Both the position numbers and the translations under genes were made by a program. Source: Micromonospora qiuiae (GTDB lineage Bacteria > Actinomycetota > Actinomycetes > Mycobacteriales > Micromonosporaceae). From it: 64,000 nt of DNA. The notes under the pieces are model-generated. The model was not told the origin of the DNA, did no database searches, and saw nothing but the letters and a program-made list of their open reading frames with translations. The stretch covers positions 124,001-188,000 of the forward strand of contig NZ_BOPC01000013.1 in assembly GCF_016863555.1 (NCBI RefSeq), written 5' to 3'. Shown piece by piece: positions 53,071-61,802 of this stretch (positions within the stretch are counted from its first letter, which is position 1; the number at the start of each line of letters is the position of its first letter).

Positions 53071-54825
53071 TCACCCGTCGATGGTGCAGATGATGGCGCC
53101 GGCGGTGATGACCGCGCCGACCTCGGCCGACAGGCCGCTGACCGTGCCCGCCTTGTGGGCGTGCAGGGGCTGCTCCATCTTCATCGCCTCCAGGACCACG
53201 ACCAGGTCGCCCTCGGCGACGGTGTCACCCTCGGCGATCGCGATCTTGACGATGGTGCCCTGCATCGGGGAGGTGAGAGCCGCACCGCCCGCCGGCCCGC
53301 TGGCCATGGTGCCGCCGCCTCGGCGGGTGGGCTTCTTCGCGGCAGGTGCGCTGGCGGTCGGAGCCGCGCCGAGGCCGGCGGGAAGGGTCACCTCCAGCCG
53401 CTTGCCGCCCACCTCGACCACGACGGTCTCCCGCTCGGCCGCGACCACCTCGGCACCGGCGGTGCCGCTGAACGGCGGCACGGTGTTGTCGAACTCGGTC
53501 TCGATCCAACGGGTGTGCACGGCGAACGGCTCGGCGGTGAAGGCCGGGTCGCGCACCACCAGGCGGTGGAACGGCAGCGCGGTCGCCATCCCTTCGACCA
53601 CCAGCTCGTCCAGCGCCCGGCGGGCCCGTTCCAACGCCTCGGTACGGGTCTCCCCGGTGACGATCACCTTGGCCAGCAGGGAATCGAAGTTGCCGCCGAT
53701 CACGTCGCCGGCCGAGACGCCGGTGTCCACCCGCACGCCCGGACCGGTGGGCAGCCGCAGCGCGGTGACCGTGCCGGGGGCGGGCAGGAAGTTGCGCCCC
53801 GGGTCCTCGCCGTTGATCCGGAACTCGATGGAGTGCCCGCGCGGCACCGGGTCCCCGGTGAACCGCAGCTTCTCGCCGTCGGCGATGCGGAACTGCTCGC
53901 GTACCAGGTCGATGCCGGCGGTCTCCTCGGTGACCGGGTGTTCCACCTGGAGTCGGGTGTTGACCTCCAGGAAGGAGATGGTGCCGTCGTTGCCGACCAG
54001 GTATTCGACCGTGCCGGCGCCGTGGTAACCGGCCTCCCGGCAGATCGCCTTGGCGCTCTCGTGGATCTGGGCCCGTTGGGCGTCGGAGAGGAACGGCGCC
54101 GGCGCCTCCTCGACCAGCTTCTGGTGCCGGCGCTGCAACGAGCAGTCCCGGGTGCCCACCACGATCACGTTGCCGTGCTGGTCGGCCAGGACCTGCGCCT
54201 CGACGTGGCGCGGCCGGTCGAGGTACCGCTCGACGAAGCACTCACCCCGGCCGAACGCGGCGACCGCTTCCCGGGTGGCCGACTCGAACAGCTGCGGGAT
54301 CTCCTCCATGCTGCGGGCCACCTTCAGGCCCCGCCCGCCCCCGCCGAACGCCGCCTTGATCGCCACCGGCAGACCGTGGTCGACGGCGAAGGCCATCACC
54401 TCGTCGGGGCTGCCGACCGGATCCGGGGTGCCGGGCACCAGCGGAGCGCCGGCCCGCTGGGCGATGTGCCGGGCGGTGACCTTGTCACCGAGGTCGCGGA
54501 TGGCCTGCGGGGTGGGGCCGATCCAGGTCAGCCGCGCGTCGATGACGGCTTGGGCGAAGTCGGCGTTCTCGGCGAGGAAACCGTAGCCGGGGTGCAGCGC
54601 GTCGGCGCCGGACCGGGTGGCGATGTCGATAAGCTTGTCGATGCGTAGGTAGGTGTCCGCAGCGGTCTCACCGCCCAGGGCGTACGCTTCGTCGGCGAGC
54701 ATGGCGTGCAGGGCCTCCCGGTCGGAGTCCGCGTACACCGCGACGCTGCCCAGGCCGGCATCCTGGCAGGCGCGGATGATGCGGACGGCGATTTCGCCCC
54801 GGTTGGCGATGAGTACCTTGCGCAC
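53071..54825 (-). CDS. accA3: acyl-CoA carboxylase alpha subunit (biotin carboxylase + BCCP)
   Basis: 584 residues. N-terminal biotin carboxylase ([27 protein letters not shown]-grasp loop [27 protein letters not shown]) and a C-terminal biotin carrier domain with EAMKMEQP, biotin on Lys549. It supplies carboxybiotin to acetyl/propionyl-CoA carboxyltransferases for fatty and branched or mycolic-type precursors. The layout is that of actinobacterial AccA3/AccA1. The epsilon subunit and maf lie further right on the same strand, matching the known accD5-accE5-maf-accA3 neighbourhood. Confidence 0.92.
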   Translation of the reverse strand: MRKVLIANRGEIAVRIIRACQDAGLGSVAVYADSDREALHAMLADEAYALGGETAADTYLRIDKLIDIATRSGADALHPGYGFLAENADFAQAVIDARLTWIGPTPQAIRDLGDKVTARHIAQRAGAPLVPGTPDPVGSPDEVMAFAVDHGLPVAIKAAFGGGGRGLKVARSMEEIPQLFESATREAVAAFGRGECFVERYLDRPRHVEAQVLADQHGNVIVVGTRDCSLQRRHQKLVEEAPAPFLSDAQRAQIHESAKAICREAGYHGAGTVEYLVGNDGTISFLEVNTRLQVEHPVTEETAGIDLVREQFRIADGEKLRFTGDPVPRGHSIEFRINGEDPGRNFLPAPGTVTALRLPTGPGVRVDTGVSAGDVIGGNFDSLLAKVIVTGETRTEALERARRALDELVVEGMATALPFHRLVVRDPAFTAEPFAVHTRWIETEFDNTVPPFSGTAGAEVVAAERETVVVEVGGKRLEVTLPAGLGAAPTASAPAAKKPTRRGGGTMASGPAGGAALTSPMQGTIVKIAIAEGDTVAEGDLVVVLEAMKMEQPLHAHKAGTVSGLSAEVGAVITAGAIICTIDG

Positions 54826-55008
54826 CTTGGTGACTCCTCCCGGTGGTTACTGACCGGGAGTTTATAGCTCACCCTGGTGGCCCTAACGATCGCTCAGTGT
54901 GCGATGGCGCACCTGCCCGTCGGGCCCGCCAGGCGAAACCTTGTCGTACGTGTGTGGTCGGGTGACGGTGATGAGATGGCCGACGGTGGCTTCGAACGGG
55001 GAGTGCAA

Positions 55009-55968
55009 ATGATCGAGACCAGAGGGCTGCGGAAGTCGTTCCGCAGCCGTGCCGGTCGGGAGACGAAGACGGTGGAGGCGGTACGCGGCGTCGACCTCGA
55101 CGTGTCGGCGGGCGAGATCTTCGGGTTCCTCGGCCCGAACGGCGCCGGCAAGACCACCACCCTGCGGATGCTGGCGACGCTCATCGAGCCGGACGGTGGT
55201 CAGGCCACCATCGCCGGGGCCGACCTGCTCAAAAATCCCGGTGAGGTGCGCCGCCGGATCGGCTACGTCGCCCAGGGCGGCAGCACCTGGGACGAGTCCA
55301 CCGCGCGGGAGGAACTGGTCCTCCAGGCCCGGATGTACGGCATCGCCAAGGCTGAGGCGCAGCGGCGGGCCGCCCGGGCGCTGGAGGCGTTCCAGCTCAC
55401 CGAGTTCGCCGACCGCAAGTGCAAGACGTACTCCGGTGGGCAACGACGCCGCGTCGAGATCGCACTCGGCATCATCCACGAGCCGAAGATCGTCTTTCTG
55501 GACGAGCCCACCACCGGGCTCGACCCGCAGAGCCGGGCCCACATGTGGGACGAGATCCGGCGGCTGCGTACCGACGGGATGACGGTTTTCATCACCACGC
55601 ACTACCTGGACGAGGCGGACGCGCTCTGTGACCGGATCGCGATCATGGATCACGGCGAGGTGGTCGCCGAGGGCACGCCGGCCGAGCTGAAGCGGGAGAT
55701 CTCCGGCGACGTGGTGCAGGTCGGCCTCGACCTCACCGCCGCCAACGCGGTCGGAAAGCTGCTCGAGGGCGAGGAGTACGTCAACCGGCTGGAGCCCCTC
55801 GACGAGGGCGCACTGCGTCTCTTCGTCGACGACGGCGCCACCGCCATCCCCCGGATCCTGCGTCGCATCGACGGGGCCGGGCTCGACCTCAAGTCGATCG
55901 AGCTGCACCGCCCGAGCCTCGACGACGTTTTCCTCACCAAGACCGGCCGCTCGCTGCGCGAGTCCTGA
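55009..55968 (+). CDS. ABC transporter ATP-binding protein (DrrA-type)
   Basis: 319 residues. Walker A GPNGAGKTTT, signature YSGGQRRRVEIALG and Walker B IVFLDEPTTGLD; a C-terminal domain of about 90 residues as in daunorubicin-resistance ATPases. ATG 55009 has GGGGAG 5 nt upstream; upstream in-frame starts (54976 and 54877) are less supported. It works with the permease that follows after 18 nt. The pair diverges from accA3. Confidence 0.9.
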   Translation: MIETRGLRKSFRSRAGRETKTVEAVRGVDLDVSAGEIFGFLGPNGAGKTTTLRMLATLIEPDGGQATIAGADLLKNPGEVRRRIGYVAQGGSTWDESTAREELVLQARMYGIAKAEAQRRAARALEAFQLTEFADRKCKTYSGGQRRRVEIALGIIHEPKIVFLDEPTTGLDPQSRAHMWDEIRRLRTDGMTVFITTHYLDEADALCDRIAIMDHGEVVAEGTPAELKREISGDVVQVGLDLTAANAVGKLLEGEEYVNRLEPLDEGALRLFVDDGATAIPRILRRIDGAGLDLKSIELHRPSLDDVFLTKTGRSLRES

Positions 55969-55986
55969 CACCGCCCAGGAGATCCC

Positions 55987-56742
55987 ATGAAGCTCGCCCG
56001 TGACACCTGGCTGATCTTCCAGCGGCAGCTGCACCTGCTGCTGCGCAACCCCGTGTGGGTTTTCGTCGGCGTCTTCCAGCCGGTGATGTATCTACTGCTG
56101 TTCGCCCCGCTGCTCAAGCCCGCACTGAACGCGCCGACCCAGGCAGAGGCGTACAAAATCTTCGTGCCCGGCCTGTTGGTGCTGCTGGCCATCTTCGGCG
56201 GCCTGTTCCAGGGCTTCGGTCTGATCGCCGAGCTGCGCGCCGGGGTCATCGAACGCTCCCGGGTCACTCCGGTCAGCCGGCTCGCCCTGCTGCTCGGCCG
56301 CTCACTGCGCGACGTGGTGTCGCTGCTGGCCCAGGCGGTCATCATCACCGTGCTCGCGCTCCTGTTCGACCTGCGCGTCTTCATCGGTGACCTGCTGCTC
56401 GCGTACCTCATGCTCGCCCTGATCGCGCTGATGACCTCGGCGGTCTCCTACGGCGTCGCGCTGAAGGTCAAGAGCGAGGACGCGCTCGCCCCGCTGATGA
56501 ACACGGTGGCCCAGCCGGTGCTGCTGCTCTCCGGCATCCTGCTGCCGCTCGCCTTCGCGCCCGGCTGGTTGCAGGGCATCGCCAGGTGGAACCCGTTCTC
56601 CTGGGCGGTCGACGGCACCCGGGCATTGTTCAACGGGGACATCGGCAACGACCGGGTCTGGCAGGGCTTGACCATCATCACCGTGCTGGCCGCCGCCGGC
56701 GTCTTCTGGGCCGCCCGCCAGTTCGCCCGCAGCGTCCGCTGA
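55987..56742 (+). CDS. ABC-2 type permease (DrrB-type)
   Basis: 251 residues, six membrane helices; WLIFQRQLHLLLRNPVWVFVGVFQPVMYLLLFAPLL start and VAQPVLLLSGILLPLAFAPGWLQGIARWNPFSWAVDGTRALFNG are typical of DrrB-like exporters. It forms an exporter with the preceding ATPase; substrate unknown (drug or lipid). It converges with the O-methyltransferase across repeat copy C. Confidence 0.88.
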   Translation: MKLARDTWLIFQRQLHLLLRNPVWVFVGVFQPVMYLLLFAPLLKPALNAPTQAEAYKIFVPGLLVLLAIFGGLFQGFGLIAELRAGVIERSRVTPVSRLALLLGRSLRDVVSLLAQAVIITVLALLFDLRVFIGDLLLAYLMLALIALMTSAVSYGVALKVKSEDALAPLMNTVAQPVLLLSGILLPLAFAPGWLQGIARWNPFSWAVDGTRALFNGDIGNDRVWQGLTIITVLAAAGVFWAARQFARSVR

Positions 56743-56743
56743 A

Positions 56744-56800
56744 GTGTAAGGAGGGGCCCCTTATTAACGCCTGCGGTATAGGAGGGGCCCCTTATTAACC
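56744..56800. repeat. composite AAGGGGCCCTT element, copy C (inverted, bidirectional terminator)
   Basis: Read on the minus strand, it has the same two-unit structure as copies A and B: GTTAATAAGGGGCCCCTCC, TATACCGCAGGC, and again GTTAATAAGGGGCCCCTCC then TTACAC. It begins 2 nt after the permease stop and ends 18 nt before the methyltransferase stop. Confidence 0.7.
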
Positions 56801-56817
56801 CGCTGGCGTGCGACCGG

Positions 56818-57471
56818 TCAGTGCACCCGCGCGAGGGTCAGGCCGTCCGCGATCGGCAACATGACCGCGTCGACCCGCACGTCGGCCAGGACATCGTCGT
56901 TGAACGCGGCTACCGCCCGGTCGTCGGCGCTCTGCGGCGCGATCACCCGGCCATGCCGCAGCACGTTGTCGACAGCGATCACGCCACCCGGGCGCATCCG
57001 CGGCACCAGCTCGTCCCAGTAGATCGGATAGCCGATCTTGTCGGCGTCGATGAACGCGAAGTCCAGGTACCGCTCGTTCGGCAACTCCCGCAGTCGCTCT
57101 CCGGCCGGCCCGATGCGCAGCTCGATCCGGTCGTCCACACCGGCGCGCGCCCAGTACCGGCGCGCAACGTTGGTGTACTCCTCCGAGATGTCGAAGCAGG
57201 TCAGCCGGCCGCCTTCGGCGAGCCCACGGGAGATCGCCAGCGAGGAGAGACCGGTGAAGGTGCCCACCTCCACCGCCTCCCGTGTGCCGAGCAGCCGGGT
57301 CAGGAACGTCAGGAAGGCGGCCTGCTCCGGTGCGATCTGCATGGAAGCCTGCGCGGGTAGGAGGGCCAGCGTCTCCTCGGCCAGGTCGCGGACCACAGCG
57401 TCCGGCGGCGCGCCGTGCGCGACGAGGTACGTGTGCAACTCGTCGGTGAGCGGGATCGACTTGAGCGTCAT
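56818..57471 (-). CDS. O-methyltransferase (class I, COMT/CCoAMT-like)
   Basis: 217 residues. SAM-binding EVGTFTGLSSLAISRGL (about 76-92), CFDISEEYTNVARRYW, AFIDADKIGYPIYWDELVPRMRPGGVIAVDNVLRHG: the standard metal-dependent O-methyltransferase pattern. Substrate unknown; catechol-like compounds are usual in the family. It follows maf by 9 nt, so they are co-transcribed. Confidence 0.88.
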   Translation of the reverse strand: MTLKSIPLTDELHTYLVAHGAPPDAVVRDLAEETLALLPAQASMQIAPEQAAFLTFLTRLLGTREAVEVGTFTGLSSLAISRGLAEGGRLTCFDISEEYTNVARRYWARAGVDDRIELRIGPAGERLRELPNERYLDFAFIDADKIGYPIYWDELVPRMRPGGVIAVDNVLRHGRVIAPQSADDRAVAAFNDDVLADVRVDAVMLPIADGLTLARVH

Positions 57472-57480
57472 GCTTGGACG

Positions 57481-58137
57481 TTAACCGAGCGGCTCGATCA
57501 ACTGGTTGCCCGGCGCGACCTTCGTCCACAGATCCGTGATCCGCAGATCCAAGTCGGCGAGCAGCCGCCGCAGCAGCGGTAGGGAAAGCCCGACGACGGT
57601 GCCCGGGTCGCCCTCGATCCGCTCCACAAAGGCCCCGCCGAGCCCGTCGATGGTGAACGCGCCGGCCACCGCGAGCGGCTCGCCCGTGCCGACGTATGTT
57701 GCGATCTCGTGGTCGCTGATGTCGGCGAAGTGCACGACCGTGGAGGCCACCGCCTCGGCCCGACGCCCGCCCTCCACGTCGATGAGACAGTGGCCGCTGT
57801 GCAGCACGCCGTTGCGGCCGCGCATCCGTTCCCACCGCCGGGTAGCGTCGCCGGCATCCTCGGGTTTGCCGAGAATCTCGCCGTCGAAGGCGAGCACCGA
57901 GTCACATCCCAACACGAGCGTGCGCTGGTCGTCGGTGGGCCGCAACCGGGTCAGCACCGCCTGCGCCTTGAGCCGGGCCAGTTCCAGGCAGAGTTCCTCG
58001 GCCTGCTCGGTCACCACGAGCGATTCGTCGACCCCGCTGACCAGCACCTCCGGCTCGATGCCGGCGGCCTGGAGGGTCTTGCGGCGGGCAGGACTCGCCG
58101 AGGCGAGCACCAGACGGAGCGGCAGGGCATCAGACAC
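57481..58137 (-). CDS. maf: Maf-family nucleotide pyrophosphatase
   Basis: 218 residues. LVLASASPARRKTLQAAGIEPEVLVSGVDE start, LGCDSVLAFDGEILGKP and GAFTIDGLGGAFVERIEGDPGTVVGLSL are family hallmarks. It hydrolyses non-canonical NTPs or dTTP/UTP-type nucleotides to monophosphates. In mycobacteria maf lies beside accE5; here about 3 kb of ESX-like genes separates them. Confidence 0.92.
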   Translation of the reverse strand: MSDALPLRLVLASASPARRKTLQAAGIEPEVLVSGVDESLVVTEQAEELCLELARLKAQAVLTRLRPTDDQRTLVLGCDSVLAFDGEILGKPEDAGDATRRWERMRGRNGVLHSGHCLIDVEGGRRAEAVASTVVHFADISDHEIATYVGTGEPLAVAGAFTIDGLGGAFVERIEGDPGTVVGLSLPLLRRLLADLDLRITDLWTKVAPGNQLIEPLG

Positions 58138-58234
58138 GCCGCCGAGGTTACCGGTTGCCTAGCGCGCCACGCGCCCACTACCGCCTGGATCTCGTCGTCC
58201 GTCACGGGCGGTAACCCCGTGGGCCCGTCTTTCT

Positions 58235-58295
58235 TGAGAGCGTTATGTCATACAGAAATAAATATGTCACAGTGAAATATCGTCCAAAAGGAAGA
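58235..58295. promoter_or_regulatory. AT-rich island upstream of maf
   Basis: About 60 bp with far higher A+T than the surroundings, holding two spaced copies of ATGTCA (ATGTCATAC near 58243 and ATGTCACAG near 58263). It lies between the mycosin stop and maf and probably contains the maf promoter; exact hexamers are not resolved. Confidence 0.35.
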
Positions 58296-58364
58296 TGGCC
58301 TCCCGCCCCTGATCGGGCCCGTGCCAGCTGCTCCGATCGGGGATGCCGCCTCCGCCTGGGCGCC

Positions 58365-59543
58365 TCAGCGGCTGATCCGCGGTGGCGGATCATCGGATCT
58401 GCGCCGGCGACGAGCAAACAACCCCCAGGCACCGCCAGCCGCCAGCAACACGCCGAGGGTCACCAGGCCACGCACCGTCGCGGCACTGCTCTCTTGGTCG
58501 GCCCGCGGCCCATCCGCCGCCGTGGTCGGGCCACCGTCGTCCGGCGCGGTCGCCGGCACCGATTCAAAACCCCTCGGCGGTACGTCTGCCGTCAGCGCCG
58601 CCACCAGGTCGATCACCCCGTACCCGTACTGGTCGTCGCGGCCAGGCGGCCCTTTGTCGATCGCAGTAGCGGTCAACCGATGCGCCACCTCGTCCGCCGG
58701 AAGGTACGGATACTTCGCCCGAATCAACGCCGCCGCCCCCGCCACAATCGCCGCAGCCCCAGACGTACCCGTGCCAACTCGATATCCGCCGTTGATGCCA
58801 GTGCTGTAAATCTCAACTGCTGGCGCTACAATGTCAATCTCTTGTCCGATTACTGAAACGTCGGCATGTCTTCCGTCTCGGTTAATGCCGCCAACGGCAA
58901 TCACATTCGGATAGGCTGCAGGGAACCCGATGTGCTGGTCATCCGGTTGGTTTCCAGCTGCTGCGACAAGCACGATGTCCGCTTGAGCTGCCGCCTGAAC
59001 TGCCTGTTGAACCTCGGCGCCAGGAGCGCCAGTGGACGAAATGCTAATTACACGAGCCCCATTCTGGGTCGCGTAGCCGATAGATTGAGCAAGTCCGCCT
59101 GCCTCTCCATGAGGGCCATCTATTTTGAAGCGAACCGGCAGTATCTTCGCCTCTGGTGCAACGCCCAGTGCTCCTTTGTCTGGCGTTTGGCCATGGGCGG
59201 CTATGAGCCCGCCCATTCCAGTGCCATGGCCGTCTCGATCCTGTCGGCCGTCGCCGCTTTCACCAGGGATGACATTAGCGCCTGAAAGCAGGTTACTCCG
59301 AAGGTCTGGGTGTGGATCGACTCCCGTATCCACTACGGCAACGACTACCCCATCGCCTCTGCTGATCGCGTGGGCGCTGCTGATCCCGAGAAAATCGAGA
59401 TGCCATTGCTTATTACGAATCTTGCTGGCCTCCGTTGCTATTGCTGGTGCGATCAACGCATTAGCCTGCAAAGACAAGGTGGGAGTCGGAATGAGTAGCG
59501 AGGTGCAGATAAAGCTAGCCCACACCCTTGTGGCGTAAATCAT
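58365..59543 (-). CDS. mycosin-like S8 serine protease (type VII secretion associated)
   Basis: 392 residues. A secretion signal (about 1-30), subtilase domain with catalytic Asp72 (VVDTGVD), His106 (DGHGTGMGG) and Ser261 (GTGTSGAAA), and a C-terminal membrane helix followed by RRRRR, the anchor of mycosins (MycP). Mycosins process or stabilise ESX machinery. Genes for EccB, C, D and E are absent in this window. ATG 59543 overlaps the upstream stop (TGATG). The N-terminal half (58800-59540) has more A/T-rich codons than neighbours, suggesting later acquisition. Confidence 0.85.
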   Translation of the reverse strand: MIYATRVWASFICTSLLIPTPTLSLQANALIAPAIATEASKIRNKQWHLDFLGISSAHAISRGDGVVVAVVDTGVDPHPDLRSNLLSGANVIPGESGDGRQDRDGHGTGMGGLIAAHGQTPDKGALGVAPEAKILPVRFKIDGPHGEAGGLAQSIGYATQNGARVISISSTGAPGAEVQQAVQAAAQADIVLVAAAGNQPDDQHIGFPAAYPNVIAVGGINRDGRHADVSVIGQEIDIVAPAVEIYSTGINGGYRVGTGTSGAAAIVAGAAALIRAKYPYLPADEVAHRLTATAIDKGPPGRDDQYGYGVIDLVAALTADVPPRGFESVPATAPDDGGPTTAADGPRADQESSAATVRGLVTLGVLLAAGGAWGLFARRRRRSDDPPPRISR

Positions 59544-60916
59544 CACCGATTAATGCCGATAGCGGGGCCGGGGTCGATTGGCCCCTCGTCGTCGGGTGGT
59601 TGAACCACCGGGCTCACTCCTCGATCCGTCTCCCAGGGATTGTCCGGGTCCCACTGGCGCAGCTCTTCGTAATCTTTTTTGTTGTCGCCGGGCCGAGCGG
59701 GCGCGCCGCCTATCCCGCTCGCGTTCGAGATTCCCATTTGGGGCGGTGGCGTGCTGGCAATTGGGAACTTTTGGGTTCCGTTAAATCCCTTGCCCCCGGC
59801 CGGGCGTGAACCAGCTGCGCCCGTCGGGGCGGTGCCGGCTCCACCACCGCCGATTACCCCACCGATTGGATTGACCCGTCGGGGCTGGTCGCCGCTCGCT
59901 GCGGGGCGGCTTAGGTTGGAACCTGGGTCTCCGCCGATCACGCCTCCATATGGCATCGATCGCGGGTTTGGCCTTTCACCGCTTGGCCGGCCGACCTGGC
60001 CAGCTTGGATATGCCCGGGGTTTGGGATAGCGGGTCGTGGTAGCCCGGGGGGCAGCGGTGCCGACGGCGTACCTAGGCCTGACGGCGGCGAGGTGGGCGA
60101 TCCCACGAGATTTGTGGGATTGGGAGGGGCGGGCGCTGGGCCGGGGGTGGCCATACCCAGAATTGGGCCCGCCTTGGGAGCGCTGGACATTGGTACCGGC
60201 CGCGTCGGCGAGGGCAGGCTGCTAGGTGATTGAGCGCTGCGGGGCGCAGTTAGTGGCACGGGCACGATAGGGGGAATGATCGGGACCGCGGCTGTGGGAA
60301 GATTTCCTTCGAACGGCGGCTGATCTCTGGCTGGTTGGGCTCGCTGTGGCGGTGGGGGTTGGCGGAGCATCACTTGGGCTTGCTGGAGTTCTCCGCTGAG
60401 TCCGTACATGATGCCGCGTGCCTGGATGTTCAGGCGTTCCAGGTCGGTGTCGGTGACCGGCGGCTGGCTCGTCCTGCTGCCGGCGGCGGCCTTCGGGTCG
60501 GCTGCTGACTCTTCCCATGCTCGCTTCTGTTGGAGCTTGCTGGCGTACTCGTCGTAGATCTTCTTCAGTTCGCTGCGGGTGCTGGTGAGCGCCTGGGTGG
60601 CGGCCGACAGTGCGCTCTGGTTGGCGGCGGCGGCATCGTGCGTGTGTTGTACCTGCTCGATCAGGTCGTCCAACTCGGCGAGGTACACGCGGGCTGCGGC
60701 GTTGGTCTCTGGCGGCCAGGCCTTTGCCAGGCCGTCGCGGTATGTCCGGAGCCGGTCGAGGTGTTGGCCGGCCAGGTCGCAGACCTTGCGCCAACCGGCC
60801 ACGTGCCGCCAGTGGTGATCGGTCTGGTGGTCCTGGAGGCAGGCCCACATGTCGGCGACGTTCATGAGGTACCAGTCGGTGAGGCCGCCGCTGCGGCCGA
60901 CGCCGGGTTCTCTCAT
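59543..60916 (-). CDS. PPE-like/ESX-associated protein with a Pro-rich tail
   Basis: 457 residues. The first 185 are helical with DHHWRHVAGWRKVCDLAGQHLDRLRTYRDGLAKAWPPE (a W-x-G-like helical pair region). Then comes a Pro/Gly-rich region (GGVIGG repeats) and a C-terminal DNPWETDRGVSPVVQPPDDEG, a motif form I associate with secreted ESX substrates of Micromonosporaceae and Frankia. Probably a type VII substrate; this is inferred from layout. The start overlaps the end of the upstream helical protein (ATGA). Confidence 0.6.
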   Translation of the reverse strand: MREPGVGRSGGLTDWYLMNVADMWACLQDHQTDHHWRHVAGWRKVCDLAGQHLDRLRTYRDGLAKAWPPETNAAARVYLAELDDLIEQVQHTHDAAAANQSALSAATQALTSTRSELKKIYDEYASKLQQKRAWEESAADPKAAAGSRTSQPPVTDTDLERLNIQARGIMYGLSGELQQAQVMLRQPPPPQRAQPARDQPPFEGNLPTAAVPIIPPIVPVPLTAPRSAQSPSSLPSPTRPVPMSSAPKAGPILGMATPGPAPAPPNPTNLVGSPTSPPSGLGTPSAPLPPGLPRPAIPNPGHIQAGQVGRPSGERPNPRSMPYGGVIGGDPGSNLSRPAASGDQPRRVNPIGGVIGGGGAGTAPTGAAGSRPAGGKGFNGTQKFPIASTPPPQMGISNASGIGGAPARPGDNKKDYEELRQWDPDNPWETDRGVSPVVQPPDDEGPIDPGPAIGINR

Positions 60917-61374
60917 GGCAGCACCACCGGGTTCACGTTGTCGGGTCCGGTGGGGTCGGTGAGCGACGGCGATGGCCCGGGTCGCATGGAGGCGGCCCCG
61001 GCCCGGTTGAGTGCCTGCTCGACGTCGGTCACCCGCGCGGCGGAGAACGCGTCCGCCGTGCCGTACCGCTCGGCGACCTGGCCTGCGGCAGCGGCCAGGT
61101 GGCCGGTGGTGTGGCCGAGGCCCCAGACGGCGTTCGCGGCGGCCTGCTGGGTCTCCCAGTGCGCCCGCATGAAGTGCACCAACTCGATGAACGCGTCTGC
61201 CGGGTCGGGCACCTTGGCGAGCATGTCGTTGGCGATGTACGGCAGGTGGGTCGCGTAGTTTTTCTCCACCTCGGCGTGTAGCCGGTCGGCGAACTCCCGC
61301 AGCTGCCGGATATCCGCATCGATGCCGCCGGAACCGCGTAACCAGGACGCTGGTCGATCCTCCTCGGGGATCAT
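60913..61374 (-). CDS. small helical ESX-like protein
   Basis: About 153 residues, mostly helical: GGIDADIRQLREFADRLHAEVEKNYATHL, then AFIELVHFMRAHWETQQAAANAVWGLGHTTGHLAAAAGQVAERYG. It resembles the EspB/WXG100-type partners that precede PPE-like proteins, but lacks a clear central WxG. ATG 61374 is preceded by GGGAGG. Tight coupling with the next gene suggests the two products form a complex. Assignment is tentative. Confidence 0.5.
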   Translation of the reverse strand: MIPEEDRPASWLRGSGGIDADIRQLREFADRLHAEVEKNYATHLPYIANDMLAKVPDPADAFIELVHFMRAHWETQQAAANAVWGLGHTTGHLAAAAGQVAERYGTADAFSAARVTDVEQALNRAGAASMRPGPSPSLTDPTGPDNVNPVVLP

Positions 61375-61498
61375 CGGCCCTCCCAAACTGTCACGGCTTC
61401 GTTCCCCTGAGTGAGGTTAGTGGGTGCCCGCCGCCCTCGGGAGCCCCAGCCGCCAAGCCGGGACCCGGCGCGTCGGGGCGCCGCCGGGCGCTTCGGGG

Positions 61499-61711
61499 TC
61501 AGTTCGGCAGCCCGGAGGCGCGCCATGCGCCAGGACCGGGCAGGTGGCCCGTGCCCGCCGGGCGGCCACTGCGCGCCCAGGCCGAAGCCGGAGCCGGGGA
61601 CGGCGGGGCTGCCGGGCGGGATCGCGCGAGGAGCGCGCCGACCAGCGCGGCCACCTCCTCGGCCGTCGGGGCGCCGCGCACGATCCGGAACAGCGGCTCA
61701 TCCACAGGCAT
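61499..61711 (-). CDS. accE: acyl-CoA carboxylase epsilon subunit
   Basis: About 70 residues: LFRIVRGAPTAEEVAALVGALLARS then a Pro/Ala linker and SAWARSGR...GPGAWRASGLPN, the standard pattern of AccE/PccE. It binds the AccD beta subunit and raises carboxylase activity. Start either ATG 61711 or GTG 61705 (GAGGA upstream favours the latter). Normally flanked by accD5 and maf; here accD5 is not in the window and maf is displaced by the ESX-like genes. Confidence 0.8.
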   Translation of the reverse strand: MPVDEPLFRIVRGAPTAEEVAALVGALLARSRPAAPPSPAPASAWARSGRPAGTGHLPGPGAWRASGLPN

Positions 61712-61802
61712 GTCCTCAGCGTACGCGGCATGGCCTTGATCTTCGTCGCACAGTGGCGTGCCGGCGGTGTGACCTTCAGCGTTGCCGGGTACCGTCTCAG
61801 CG

